From contig CAJINV010000002.1 of the NCBI GenBank assembly GCA_905178155.1, positions 11,163,141 through 11,227,140 of the forward strand: a stretch of DNA of 64,000 nt, written 5' to 3'. The notes beneath the pieces were generated by a model that saw only the letters and a list, made by a program, of their open reading frames with translations, was not told the origin of the DNA and did not search any database. Position numbers and translations under genes: made by a program. Shown here one piece after another: positions 23,893 through 36,869 of the stretch. This stretch comes from Amoebophrya sp. A120 (Eukaryota > Sar > Dinophyceae > Syndiniales > Amoebophryaceae). The stretch's first letter is position 1. Every line of letters begins with the position of its first letter.

Positions 23893-26800
23893 ATGAAGCC
23901 AACCAAATCGAGTCCCCCTGGACTGCCGTCGGAGCCTGCTTCTTCATCGTCGCGTGGAGCTGCCTTGATGTCCGCGCTGGACATTATGCATTCCGACGGA
24001 AAAGAACATAGCCGGCACGATGAGAAGTTGTCCTTGTCTCGTAGTGCGACTAGCGCTAGCGCTGCAACCACAAGCAAGCCGACCACAGCCCAACTGGAGC
24101 GCGAAATTTCTGCGAACCAAGAGAGCCTGTATCGCGCACGGATTGCGGGGCCGCTGCGAGCCGACCTTCGTGTGAAGGAGGCGCAGCTAAAGCACGTTAC
24201 TAAGCAGCTGCAAAATGTGCTGAAGGAGCATGAGGATCTCGTTTTCGAGAAAAAGTTCCTGCATGAAAAGTACCACCTGCAGGGGGCTGAGGCTCGGGAG
24301 GCCATTACGAGCTTGCAGCGCAAGAACAAAAGACTCACAGAGCGGGCAAACGGAACAAGTAGCGGTGGAGTTGTGGGCGGACCGGCTGCCGCTCCGAGTG
24401 GAGCAAGAACCACTCCAGACGTCGCTCTTGGTGTTAGCCCACCCTCACCAAATTCTCCAGGAAGGCGGGGTCGAGTCACGTTTCCCACCGCCTCCGGCCG
24501 CGGACCCGCGGGAGCTCGTGGTCTGGGGTCGCACACGGCGAGATCTGCGTCTTTTTCCACGACTACGACGACCACCCGACCAACAGGTCAGGCATCTTCA
24601 TCTCGAGTAAATTTCCGACCCCGCAGCGCGTCCCACGGAGGGACGACCGCTCTAGGAGCTGCAGGCTATAACGATGCCGACAACTTCCTCGACGACGATT
24701 ATGACACTTTTGACGAGGAACAAGCCAATTACGCCGGCACGCAAGAACTACATTTCGGAGGCCAGCATTCGCAACTTCAGGCGGCGACCACGAGCCCCGG
24801 AAGAAGTGGGGGATCCGGATCCTTTCCTGCCGGAAAAGCGGTGCTCAACACGGGCCAGCGGCAGAAACCGAACTGGAGCCGCACCCATCTGCTGAACCAG
24901 CAGCAGATGGCGAAGATGCAGGATGAGTTCAAACAGCTTCTGGCGACGCACGAGCACTACGTCTCGATTTTCACGGATTTGCTGCGGAAAAAGGATTTTT
25001 TGGTGGACAAGATCCAGACGGATTCCTCTCAAGCGCTGCAGCGGATCCAGGAGGACGAAAACGCAAAGCGGATGCGGCTGGAACGGATTTTACGGAGCTG
25101 TCAGGATTGAAATTAACAAAGTTGAAAGAATTTGTGATGCGTAAAATCTATACCAGTTGGACACACAGTTTCCAATCGGCAAATGACAAATTTTCCTGGC
25201 CTCTGAAGCAAGTCTGTCATGCTGTTTAGGACAAGATGGCTCAGCCATTGGCTGCTCCCTGTCATGCTAGTCAGCTGCCCAATTCTTGACCCTTGTCAGC
25301 ACTAGAATCCGCCTCCCTTGCGCCTTCTGCAATAGAGTCAGTCTTTGTGTCGCATTTTATGCATGACAAAGCGTATATTTGTGTTTCAACTTTGTCGATT
25401 TCGAACCTGACACATCCATAGATTTTGGAAGAGGAAAAGCGGCTCATCGAGGCCGAGTGCAGCGCCTTTCTGGCCCAGCGGGAAGTGGAGTGGGAGGAGG
25501 AAAAAAAGCAGATCGACGTGCGCGTCAAGGCTTGGGAGAATGAGGTTGCCCAACTGAAAAAGAAGCTGCAGAACGACCGCGAAGCGCACGTGCTGGAGGT
25601 AGAGCACTGGAAACGGAAACACAGCTACTACAAAGACCGGTTTGGAGAGGCCGAACAGGAGCTGAAAGAACAACTGGACACGGCAAAAAAAGCGGAGCAG
25701 ATCGCCGCATCCAAAACCGCGGGCATTGAGGTATAAGTACTTTTCATCTTCATGGTCATCCGATTTCAACAACGACGTTCATACTCAAAGCACAGTCGAT
25801 AGAAGGGTGATATGCACGTTCTTCGTTCTGCATTATTTCATCACGCCGCCTGGAAAAGTTGTGTGCGTTCTTCATTGGATGTGGAGATTGTGAGCTGAGT
25901 TTTTTCTTCCTCGTTTCGCAGGCGAAGTGTCACCAGATCGAGGAGAAGTTACGGCGTGAGCACGGCGAGAAGTTGACTGAAGCCGTGGCGAAAGAGGCGA
26001 AGCGCCAGGACTTGCGGCTCGAGAACGCGCTGTCCGCACTGAAGATCGAGCATGAATCCGAAAAGGTCGATCGCCAGGCGCTGATGGACCGGGACAAGCA
26101 ACAGGCGCTCCGGGAGCTGGACCTGGCCAAAAACATGGAAGCGCAGGAACTCTTGCACCAGAAGGAGGAAGCGACGCAAAAAATGCTCACAGACAAGGAG
26201 CACGAGCTGGCAGCGGCCAAAACGCAAATCAAAAAGGAGTTCGCGGACAACCTGCAGCAGGCACGCAGGGAGTGGGAAGAAAATCGAAGGAAAGCCGAGG
26301 AGGAAGAAAGAAAGAGGTAAAGACGATTCTTTTGCTGATGCTCATACAACATGTCGCGATAGACAACATGGAGTGCCGTTTAGTAGATTCTTTTGCGAAA
26401 GGAAGATAAAGAACGCAAGCGACATCATCATGCAGTTTTATTTTGTACGAGTGAAAAACTTTGATTTTTTCAAGAAAGTAGTTCTCGTTCTTGTTTGTTG
26501 TGGTAGGTCAGAAGAAGTGGCGCGCATGAAGACGCGGGAGCAGCATTTGGCCATCCAGGAACTAACGGCGCACCACGAACTCGCAATGGCGACTGCGCAT
26601 GGAGACTTGATTGAGAAGGCAGAGACAGCTCGCCGGGAAAAAGACGAAGAGGAGCGGAAGCGCCGGGACTTGGAGCGGCAAAAAGAGGAGAGTGAGTTCA
26701 CGCTGCAGAAGCAGATCAAGGAACTGCAACGCCGCCTCAATCTGTGGGTCCACGGCTACGCCAGCGTGAAGCACCTCAAGGTAGCGCAAGAAGCCTTCCG

Positions 26801-26900
26801 ACGGGCCTTAACGAGTGATCCAACGCTAAGACGATTGCCATCATTGACGGAGCGCTATGACGAACAGTCCTTCACAGAGAAGGTTAATCGAGAGCTGTAG
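23893..26900 (+). CDS. Long coiled-coil protein, 763 aa, four exons
   Basis: Exons 23893-25090, 25426-25730, 25922-26316 and 26507-26900 add up to 2292 bases with the frame kept throughout. Residues 1-110 hold a helical segment (QLEREISANQESLYRARIAG). A disordered Ser/Gly/Thr part follows, to about residue 300. From there to near the C-terminus the protein is almost continuous coiled coil rich in Glu, Lys, Arg and Gln (WEEEKKQIDVRVKAWENEV, REWEENRRKAEEEERKR). It ends with LNLWVHGYASVKHLKVAQEA and a short tail. Introns 2 (25731-25921) and 3 (26317-26506) are GT-AG. Intron 1 contains an introner and fits no GT-AG border. The architecture resembles centrosomal or cytoskeletal proteins, but no specific family was recognised. 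Confidence 0.8.
25091..25420 (+). mobile_element. Introner in the coiled-coil gene, 330 bp, TSD GATTT
   Basis: GATTT occurs at 25086-25090 and 25421-25425. Eight bases inside each end lies a 29-bp inverted repeat starting TGTCAGG and ending ACAAAGTTGAAA, with about four mismatches. Removing the element plus one TSD joins ...CGG ATT T / TG GAA GAG and keeps a continuous coiled-coil frame. No GT-AG pair gives the same frame. The interior is similar to the introner at 39823-40127. Confidence 0.88.
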
Positions 26901-27693
26901 AAATGAGCTTGGAATAAACCTCCTCGCCGTCCAGATGATTGCTTTCGTCGTGGTGTAGGTGTGAAATACGATCTTTCTTGCTGTTTGAGATGTTGTTTCA
27001 GATGGAAAGGTCGAGGCACGACTTCGCACGCAGTGTGTTTGCACAAGGACGAAGGAACACAAATCTCGCCCGAGTCCAAGACGAAGACCAAGAGGTTCAG
27101 GTGTCGTTCTGGAGCAGTTATTCTTTACAGTTTTCCCACAAAGAGTAAGTCACTTTGTCATTGATCAGCTTCATGATGTTAAGTCAAGGAGATCCCTCGA
27201 AGGCAAAAAATTTAAAGATTTAGGCGGCTCCTGTGTCTCCACATTTTCCACCGTCACTACAGTAAAATTTGGTTCCGCGCAGTGTCGGCAGAGCAAATCC
27301 AAATCTCCCCTTCTGAGAACACGATCTTGATCCTCAACTAAAAACGATCCAGGGATGTGGTAGCGATCACGTCTTTCGTGATGAGAAGTGAAATTTTGTC
27401 CGACACGAAATCGCCGTTCCATCTTTCTGATTCAAAATTTAGATCCGCTTTTCATCGCTTGCGCAGATCACAAAAACAAGACCAACGAGGACTCGTGGTG
27501 GCGCAAGACGCAAAGCGTGTTTAGGGAACGAAGTAGTCTGATGTTTCAGGATTTCATGGGAAAAAGCATTTCTGTGCTCTGATAAACAGGAACTAGCGAT
27601 TTGCTGTACTTGCACTTTGGTTGCAAGCACTTTGCACTTGGAATTTCTCTTCCTTACTGAGTCGTCGTTCTTTTGCGACAAAAACCTGGCAAG
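26901..27693. other. Upstream region of HSP90; no gene seen
   Basis: Short frames only. A transcribed 5' leader for HSP90 is likely, but no TATA box, heat-shock element or spliced-leader acceptor could be assigned with confidence. Confidence 0.45.
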
Positions 27694-30600
27694 ATGGCGG
27701 AGACCTTCGCATTCAACGCTGATATTCAGCAGTTGATGTCCTTAATCATCAACACCTTTTACTCCAACAAGGAGATCTTCCTGCGTGAGTTGATTTCCAA
27801 CGCTTCCGATGCGCTGGATAAGATCCGCTACGAGTCCATCACGGACCCGGAGAAGATTGAGTCCCAGCCGAACTTCTTCATCAAGATCATTCCGGACAAG
27901 ACCAACTCCACGCTGACCATCGAAGACTCCGGGATTGGTATGACCAAGAACGAGCTGGTCAACAACTTGGGTACGCTTTTGCGCTTCACCTTTTTTTTAC
28001 TTCCTGCGCGTTTGCCTGGAGCTCGTGATTGTCGCTTCAAGCGACTTGTTTTCAGATTCTTTAAATTGCCTATGACTGCTGGACCTCAAGCATCAGGCGA
28101 AGATTGTGATTTTGTCGTTTGTTTTTTGTTGTATGTGCCCTCATCAAGGAAGCCATTGTGTAACTATTTAATTTACAACCACAGGTACGATCGCGAAGTC
28201 CGGAACCAAGGCCTTTATGGAGGCTATGTCCGCTGGTGGCGATGTTTCCATGATCGGTCAGTTCGGCGTGGGTTTCTACTCCGCCTACCTGGTTGCCGAC
28301 AAGGTGCAAGTCGTTTCCCGCAACAACGACGATGAACAGTACATCTGGGAATCCGCGGCCGGTGGGTCCTTTACCGTGGTCAAGGACACCGAGCAGGTGT
28401 TCGGTGAAGTCAAGCGCGGAACCAAGATCGTCTGCCACCTAAAGGAGGACATGACGGAGTTCCTGGAGGAGCGCCGCCTGAAGGACCTGGTCAAGAAGCA
28501 CTCCGAGTTCATCGGATTCCCGATCGAGCTGTACATCGAGAAGTCCGAGGAGAAGGAGGTATAAATTGTGTCGCGTTTTTCTTTTTTTGCGGCAAGTTTC
28601 AGCTACAGGAGTGAAAATGTTTGCTAGCCAAATCGATCTGAGAAGCCAGTCTGGCAGTCAGCAGGGAAAATATCAATCCGTAAAAATTGTAAATAGGTCA
28701 CGGACTCCGAGGATGAGGAGGAAGAGAAGAAAGAGGACGAGGAGAAGGAAGGTGACGAGCCGAAGGTCGAGGAAGTGGACGAGGAGAAGGAGAAAGAGGA
28801 GAAGGCCAAGAAGACCAAGAAGGTCAAGCAAATCTCCCACGAGTGGGAACAGCTGAACAAGACCAAGCCGATCTGGATGCGCAAGCCGGATGAGGTCACC
28901 AACGAGGACTACGCTGCCTTCTACAAGGGCCTGTCCAACGATTGGGAGGATCATTTGGCCGTACAATTTTTAGTTTATTGATTCACGTGATTTGAGTCGT
29001 GAACGAGACAGTCAGTAATCGTAAAGTGGGCAGTGATATCGATGATTTCTCTCGCGATGCTCATCTTCCCCACGTCTCCTTTGTTCACGTGGAGACGCGG
29101 GTCCTATGCCATCGCTACACCAAAATGGATGTTTCTTCCATGCAAGAGATTCTGAGATTTCGGTGAATCTCTTGTCCATATGGCTTCCGACATTTCTTTT
29201 GCTACGTATGTGTACTCGTATGGAAACTACCGTGGCTGAAGACGCCTGCGCCATCTACAGATCGTGTAGTAACAAGTCGGCTCGTCTGTGTCGCTCCACT
29301 AAGTATTGATTCGAAGGAGCACCACCTCGAAATGCAACACGATAAGTACTTCTTTGTTGTTTGCAGTTCTCCAAAACTTGACTTTATTGTTTGCAGTTCT
29401 TGCACAGTCAGTGTGAATGTCCGATAATTCCAACATGAACAGGTCAAGCACTTCTCTGTCGAGGGGCAGTTGGAGTTCAAGGCATTGCTGTTCGTCCCGC
29501 GCCGGGCTCCGTTCGACATGTTCGAACAGAAGAAGAAGCGCAACAACATCAAGCTGTACGTGCGCCGTGTCTTCATTATGGACGACTGCGAGGACATCAT
29601 CCCGGAGTGGTTGTCCTTCGTCAAGGGTGTCGTCGACTCTGAGGATTTGCCGTTGAACATTTCTCGTGAGACCCTGCAGCAGAACAAGATCCTGCGCGTC
29701 ATCAAGAAGAACTTGGTCAAGAAGTGCCTGGAAATGTTCGCCGAAATCGCGGAGAACAACGAAGACTACAAAAAGTTCTACGAGCAGTTCTCCAAGAACT
29801 TGAAGCTCGGTATCCACGAGGACTCCACCAACCGCAACAAGGTCGCGGAGCTGATGCGTTACCAAACCTCCAAATCCGGCGATGACCTCATCTCCCTGAA
29901 GGAATACGTCGACCGCATGAAGGAAGGCCAAGAAGACATTTACTACATCACTGGCGAATGCGTCGCGGCCGTGGACGCGTCTCCGTTCATCGAGACCTTG
30001 AAGAAGAAGGGCCTTGAGGTAATCTATAGCCTTTTCTTCTCTGTGTTTGGCGCTTCAAATGCATGTGTGATACTAAAAAAAAAGAGCAAACGAAGATGGA
30101 AGAACCATTACCATCGGTAGCGAATTTGGCTTAGCGATTGGTGATCCTGCTGTAGTATTTTGATGACCCACTAACTTCTTAGTCATCCTACGGTGAAACT
30201 CTACTCTCAGGTGTTGTACATGGTTGACCCAATCGACGAGTACTGCGTCCAGCAGTTGAAGGAATTCGACGGTAAGAAGTTGAAGTCAGTCACCAAGGAG
30301 GGCTTGGACCTGGAGGACGAGGACGAGAAGAAGAAGTTGGAGGAGCAGAAGGCTTCCTTCGAATCCCTCTGCAAGCTGATCAAGGAGGTGCTCGGCGACA
30401 AGGTCGAGAAGGTGATGGTCTCCAACCGCGTCAGCGAGTCTCCGTGCGTGCTGGTCACTTCCGAGTACGGCTGGTCCGCCAACATGGAACGTATCATGAA
30501 GGCCCAGGCGCTCCGCGATTCGAGCATGACCTCCTACATGGTCAGCAAGAAGACCATGGAGTTGAACCCGAACCACGCGATCATGAAGGAACTTCTCGCG

Positions 30601-30846
30601 AAGGCCACCGCCGACAAGGGTGACAAGACGGTGAAGGACTTGGTCTGGTTGCTCTTCGACACGTCCCTCCTGACGTCCGGCTTCAACCTCGACGAGCCGA
30701 CCCAGTTCGCTGGTCGCATTCACCGCATGATCAAGCTCGGCCTGTCTTTGGACGATGACGAGGATGAGGCGGATGAGGACTTGCCGCCGCTGGAGGAGGT
30801 CGAGGGAGCCGACGCAGAGGCTTCCAAGATGGAAGAGGTCGATTAA
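27694..30846 (+). CDS. HSP90: Cytosolic heat shock protein 90
   Basis: Five exons, 27694-27970, 28185-28558, 28697-28960, 29443-30018 and 30211-30846, total 2127 bases and encode 708 aa, the usual size for cytosolic HSP90. The N-terminal GHKL ATPase domain shows [27 protein letters not shown] and [18 protein letters not shown]. An acidic/lysine linker follows. The middle domain has the catalytic-loop arginine in [13 protein letters not shown]. The C-terminus ends MEEVD, the docking site for TPR co-chaperones and the mark of the cytosolic form. HSP90 is an ATP-dependent chaperone dimer maturing kinases, receptors and other clients. ATG 27694 gives the family start [13 protein letters not shown]. 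All four introns are GT-AG, and each following exon begins with GT. Confidence 0.98.
27971..28184 (+). other. HSP90 intron 1 (GT-AG, 214 bp)
   Basis: The donor follows AACAACTTGG and reads GTACG. The acceptor ACAG is followed by GTACGATCGCG. The same GGTACG word sits at both borders, so the intron is framed by a short direct repeat. Confidence 0.95.
28961..29442 (+). other. HSP90 intron 3 (GT-AG, 482 bp), the longest in this gene
   Basis: It begins GTACAATTT after DWEDHLA and ends GAACAG before the codons for VKHFSVEG. Two copies of TTGTTTGCAGTTCT near 29354 and 29388 form a short direct repeat near its 3' side. No TIR was found. Confidence 0.93.
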
Positions 30847-32006
30847 GCGCACATAACGGGGGTGCTTTGCGAACTCGAGTCTTGAAATGTCAGGTGTTTC
30901 ACGAATGGTTCTTTATGCTCCCAGATTAGGGTTGCAAGCACGGAGTTACGTTTTGGGTTGCGATAGATTGCTGATCTTGCCATTGCCGCGCCGTGAAAAT
31001 GAATTGCAAGTCGTCTGATTTGGTGACACAAAGTAGAATGAACCGACAATGCACAAATAGCGGGAACAAGACGTCGTGGACTTCTACGTTCGTATGAGGC
31101 TGACCTTTCCGCCGGCAATGTCTCCCTCTGTGATGCGCACGTTGTGGTCCTCTTTGCAAGATTTCGATTGTTACGTATTTCTGAAGATGCCCTAGATTTT
31201 CAACTAACTCTATTTAGATGAAGACAACTTCAACTACTTCCTTTGAAAGCCGCCGCACACTAGATTCCTCTGCCTGCAGACAGTTGGCCCGCCGATTTAT
31301 TGGCATGCGAGAGGTCGTTCTTTTGGTTCAATGGTTGTGCAACTTCACTTCTTGGAGCCAAATTTCTCAACTTCACAAACCAACTTGCAATGTACCTTTT
31401 ACGAAACACGAAGGAAAAAAAGTAGATATTATGTGAGAGCAGGACGCAGTGGAAGTGGTAGCTCCATAACCATACCGCCGCTCCCGCGAGTGCCTGCTAT
31501 TCCTGTCCTGTCATCTTTATTGTGACCGTGTTCTTCGTCCAGAGAAATGAGAGTCCCAACACGTGTAGGTCGAAGTGCTTGAGAAGCAAGTGTGGTAGTA
31601 GAAGTCACTTTCCGTGTGGGCATCAGCTGCTGTAGTTCATCGCAGACATGAATGGTGTGAAGGAAGATTGAGCGGGAGCTGCACCACTATCTCTTCGATC
31701 TACTTTATCCGATTCCAATAGCGAGTAGATTCAGTCTTTCCTGCTGGTATACATCTCTGTCAGTCTCGGTCCGTCTGTCGTCGCCACTACTTCTTCCACG
31801 ACTCGAATATGTAAGGATGGCCCGCCTGGAAAACCGTTCGCTTTCTCGCGGGCCCTACGTACCGTTTCGCTTTCTCGCGGGAACCCCGTCGTGACGCGGG
31901 ACCTCAGCCTTCGCGCGGCCTGCTTCGTGGGGTTCCAACGTCGAGAGCGGCCGCAAGTGCTTCCCAAGAACAGGCACCCAGCTGTAGAACGGTACCAAGG
32001 GTTGCA
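30847..32006. other. No gene recognised, about 1.2 kb
   Basis: This is the 3' flank of HSP90 and the upstream region of the next gene. The only long frame on the opposite strand here is the antisense of HSP90 itself. No repeats or RNA genes were identified. Confidence 0.5.
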
Positions 32007-35000
32007 ATGGTAGCGACCTCGAAGTCGAACATGACTCCGCGATCCGGAAAGGTGTCGTTGTTGACCGGCGATTCGCACACCATTACCGGCGTGGATATTT
32101 CTATTTTGAACCCCCCAGGGCCAGGGGGCGGCTCCGGTGGAGAAGCGGAACGCACCGACAAGCTTAGCGCAGTGTCTTCGACCGCGAATCCCGATTTCCC
32201 TAACTCGAGCGGCTGGAGCGACGGTCTACAGGGACGCGTGGGTAGCCAGAGCCACCAGCATACTATACCTATGCGGGAGCATCAGAAGATCTTGCTAGGC
32301 CGTGACATCGTAGTTCGCGCTGGAACCGCTGCTGAGCGTCGACATTTTGGAGCGATCTTTGGCGAGCATTGTGATGGAGGAATCATCGATAATTGTGCGA
32401 CAATCTGGTGCGCAGCCTGCGGGCGGGTGTGGTCGCGGGATGTTGTGCGGGAGCCGACGGCAAGCTTATTGCATCCTCGGTACGCTTCGGAGAGCGCGAA
32501 CCTCTTCGATGGCCTGGGGAAGCCCGTGCAGGAGAAACTCAATCATCTCGCAGGCGCCTTTCTGACGAAGCCGCAGATCATAGGGAGAAGCCCCTTCGCG
32601 CCTGCCACAGAAGAGGCACAATGTCTCGCTGACGCCAGGGCCCTGTTCGTCACCGTGGTAAACCCGCTCGGTCTCCTTGTGCCTTTGGCCTGCGTCAACC
32701 GCTTTGCACCCGCCGTGACGCCGGCGCTTGCAGGAAACACCTCGCCGCGGTCCTCGAGTTGGTTTCGCGGTTATACGTCAAGACCATGCCGCTGCCCCTG
32801 TGGCGTCTTTGTCGGGTGGCAGTTGGAGGAAGAGCCGCCGCGGCACGAAGGCGCCTCGTCGAAGACCGATAGCGAATCTGGTCTTCAGACATCATCAACA
32901 GGAAACGCAAGGTCCAATCTGTGGGAACAGGTTTCGCGTCCATTGGTATTTCGGACGACAGGCGAGGAAAGCTATGCGCTTCTCAGCAGCGGTGTGGGAC
33001 CGTCGAAGAAGTATGGAGAAGCCGAATGCCGCATGTATGCAGCTGGTAGTTTTCCGAATGCGCCTATTGGCACGAAAGTTGTCGCGGGGTCGTGGTCAGG
33101 AACAACTCCTGCCTCCTTGGCGTTGACGCAATCCATACTGCAGTCTGTTGCGGTGGAGCGTAGCGAGCAGCGAACATTGTCTAATGTTGCCGAAACATCC
33201 TCTAGTGCTGATCCTTTATCTTTGCAGACGAAGTCGAAGGCGCTACCTGCAAGCAACGCAGCTGCGGCGTTTCCTTGCAGTCTGGGGCAAGCGCGGCAAG
33301 GCACAGCGGCACAGCAGATCCTGAAACAGGCACCGCAGGTCACGAGTGGTGGAGTCACGGAATCAACAACGGAAAACCGAAAAAACGAAGCTACGCTCGC
33401 AAATCAAGATGCGGCAGACGCTGTCAATGTGATGGAGAGTGGCAACGTTTTGCAGTACGCAGGCCGCAGTGCGGACAAATTGCCCCCCTCCAGTGCTAAA
33501 CGACCCATGCGGCGGCCCCCGCCGCTGTTGCTCCATGCTGACAGCGGAGAAGAGCAGTCGCCGAGCTCCGTTGGTGCAAGTGCGCCAGCCGATATGGATA
33601 CAACCTCCACCGTCGATGCGAAAACACACGTCGGCGGACTTCCTTGCGTTCTGCTGCAAAGTGAAAGTATTGATCGACGACCTCATCGTGCTGTCAGCGA
33701 AAACAAGGCGACAAAAGCGCAGGTCGTCGCAGATACGGAGGAGACAACTAGAAGACTCGGAGTGTTAGCCAGCGGAGTCGAGTACAACGGAGCCAAAGGA
33801 GGTACTGAAGAAACTGCGGCTCCAAACGGTTCCTGTACAACCCCATTGGTTCCGAAGATTAAACCAGACACGGAAGAAGTCGAGCGAGCAGCCCCAGGAA
33901 CTCCGACATCGAAGACGAAGCCGAAGAACGCTAACGGTAATGCAGCAGCTAGAGCTGCGCCAGCTCCATCGTTGTCATCGCGTGCGCGTCCGCGCGCTCG
34001 CCCAACAAGTGGCATCCGGCGCCAGATGCAGCGCGTGCTGGCAGCCGGCGCGATTGATGTCGGGGTAGCGCCCTCGTCGATAACAGCGGCTCACAACACT
34101 AGCACAGGTCCTAGTAATTCTGCGACCGCAAACGGATCTGCACCTGCCCGGCACACGCAACACAATCGGGCCGTCTCTACTTCGAGTGCAGCTGTTAACG
34201 AAGGAGCCTCCAATGCGAAAAAGACGAAGTCAGCAAATAACGCTGCGCTCGAAGCAACTGCAACTAGTTCAGTTCTATCGACTTCGGCGTCTGACATTCG
34301 CACCAAGTTGCGGACGCTGCTCTTCGCAGGAGCGCCGCCCGACGGTCGCCTGCCGAACGAACCTAATGGCCCTCCCTTGGCCCCGCAGCAACCGGCAATT
34401 GGGCGTGGACAGAACGTAGAGGGTGACAGGAACCGCGACATGACAGGTAAAGAGAAGCTGTGGGATCCAGGCTGCGTGAGATCACCGGAAAGGTCAACAT
34501 TAGGAACTAAAGTAGCGACATGCTCTGCGCAAATCGCTGCTTCATCATTCAGTGGAGTGACATCAAGTTGTGAAGCCACATTTCAAGAAAGCCATGACTG
34601 TACTACGCTGCCTTCGGAAGTGGTGCCTCCACCGATGAACCCCATCGCTTCTACTTCTGGAGCCCCGTCAGCGTGGCTCGGCAAGGAACCTTCGGTCCAA
34701 GATTTGCATCTCTTCAACGTTGCGCCCCCCACTGGAAGATCGATGCCGGTATCTGCAAGAGATCACAAAGTAGGAGGCCGCACTCCCAGCAGTGCCATCG
34801 GAGATTCGGGTGCTGTGCTTTTCCTAAACAAGACGCGGCGCTCCTCCGCTCTCATGCAAAGCCCGACGCCCGGCGCCTTCGGGACCACGAAGACGAATGT
34901 CAAAGCGTTTCCTTCTTCTAGTGCCTCATCCTCTACTTCGTCCGCGCGTCTAACGAGGCGCTACACGACTGGTGGAAGCCATCTGTATCAGAGACAAGTG

Positions 35001-36869
35001 ACAATGCAAATGGTTCTTGTGGTGCTTGATCAGAAGGTAGAGGTAGTACAGTTGACACTGATTCTTGTAAAATCTCACCGTCGATGTCGAACTCGAAAGG
35101 GAACGCGAACGGTCTGATAGTCTTACTGTATTGCTACTTCACGGGTCTTGGGCGAGGCCTTGTAGCACCACGAGCACGAATTGCGTAGAAGAGTGTGATC
35201 ATGCATTTCATTCGTCCTCCTGGTATACTTGGCTATCCTCCCCCGCTTTCGGCACTCCGACCACCAGATCCAAGCTGGAGCGCAGCGCCGCCCTTGCCAC
35301 TAGTTGCGGCTCACCCGGCGAGAAAAAGAGCGACCACATGCGGCTTGAGCTCGCGCAGTACGATCTGCACGCGACGACCAAGGCAACAGCGAACGCGAGA
35401 GCGGGAGCGGGAGCGCCCTGTTTTATGTCGCAGCGAGTAACAACAACATCTCCTCTCACTCCGGGTCGCGGCGGAGCCGTGAAGAATGACAATGAAGATG
35501 AGTCAACGGAAACCACAAATAATCCTGACGAAAGCGTCAGCATCTTGACGACAGCTGGGTGCGTCCTAGCAGAGACCGAAAGATGCATCGCAGACACGGA
35601 AAAGTGCATCGCTGACATCGAGTTTACTTTCTCTGCGCCTAGTGAACAGGGTACGCCTGCGACTTCCTACCTTTTTGCTGCATCTGCAAATTCATCTGCG
35701 GCCGCACAAATGCTTGCGCCGAAGCAGCGGGAAGCAGGCACACATGAGGTATGATGTGCCGGTGGAGCATATTAATGTTGCTATGGTATTGGTTTAGGTC
35801 TAGAAGATGATGATGAAAATAAAGTCCTCTACTAGTCATCTTCGCGAATAACTCCGACGTAATTTCGCAATTTCCGTAGAAGCAGTTACAACAGTCATAA
35901 AGATCTACTTTCTCCGCTCAGTTGTCCTGCCATCGTTTTTCACAGGACAACCGCACATCAAAGGAGCGACCACCACCTGCATCTTCTACGCCTACCAGCC
36001 CTCCTGTGGCTGCGCAGCACCATCCACGAGGACGGACAAGCCAGTGCGATCATGCCACGGACGAGCGTAGTTTTCTTGCACGGGCGTCCTTGCACATGCT
36101 GCAGCATCACGCATCAAGCTCGGGCGACAAGGACAACGAGGTTCTTGGGAAAAAAACGCGTCATGTGAAGGCACCCACGTCGTCCTCCTTGTCAGAAGTA
36201 GACGCAAACGGAGTTCGGGCGCAGCAAGATAAAGGAGAAGCTTCTATCGCTTGGCAGCGGGGCAATTCCCGCTGCTCTCCGTCATCATCACCCAAGTCGT
36301 TCTTGGGAGGCCAGCTTCTGCAAAACGAAAGCAAGAACAACAACGACGGGACAGCGGCAGGGTCACGCTCACGTAACGCCCCGAGTAGCAGGTCTTCTCC
36401 CGGTTCTTGTGCACCTCTCCTGGCAGCGGTATCACAGTTGAAGAAAAGCTACGGGCTTTCCGCCGGTCTGAAGGCTGGCGTGGCTACTCCGGCTTCTGCG
36501 AAGAAAACCACGCGCCCACACGATAGTGTTGATGCAAAGAGCAGACCTTCCTCGACCACGGGGGAAGACGTAGTTCAGGCTCTGTGGCAGCCGCCGGCAC
36601 TACCTGCCACCCTCTCGTCCGAACGCCCACGGGTACACGAAAGTCCTCTAGTAGTTCAAAGCGCTGCCAGCAAAAATGGCGTCGCAGGAAGCTACTTGTC
36701 GATGATCGCAAATTCGAAGCGTCGGTACATGCCGTCAAAGCAGAACGGTCGCGGCTCCGGAAATTCTGCAGGAATAGGCGCGGATGGATACGAGAAGAGG
36801 AAGGGAAAGGGTATTACGGCAACGATGGAACGGACCCGGCACACTAATACACAAATGTCAAAAGAATAA
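32007..36869 (+). CDS. Large disordered hypothetical protein, at least three exons
   Basis: The start is ATG 32007 (MVATSKSNMTPRSGKVSLL). The first frame runs about 3.1 kb. A second coding block runs 35131-35748, and a clear GT-AG intron 35749-35945 joins it in frame (HE / DNRTSKER) to a last exon ending at 36869. Residues about 90-290 look folded and contain cysteine pairs (CATIWCAACGRVWSRDVV, RPCRCPCGVFVGW) that may bind metal. The rest is Ser/Thr/Ala/Pro-rich. Repeats of the type CIADTEKCIADIEF occur near 35600. The join between 34980 and 35130 is unresolved: the frame changes and one or two short introns, or an assembly error, must lie there. No family was recognised. Confidence 0.6.

Noticed and set aside
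28070-30852. Minus-strand frames across HSP90 (up to 210 codons)
   Set aside because: Mirror frames of a highly biased coding sequence; the + strand frame is unambiguous.
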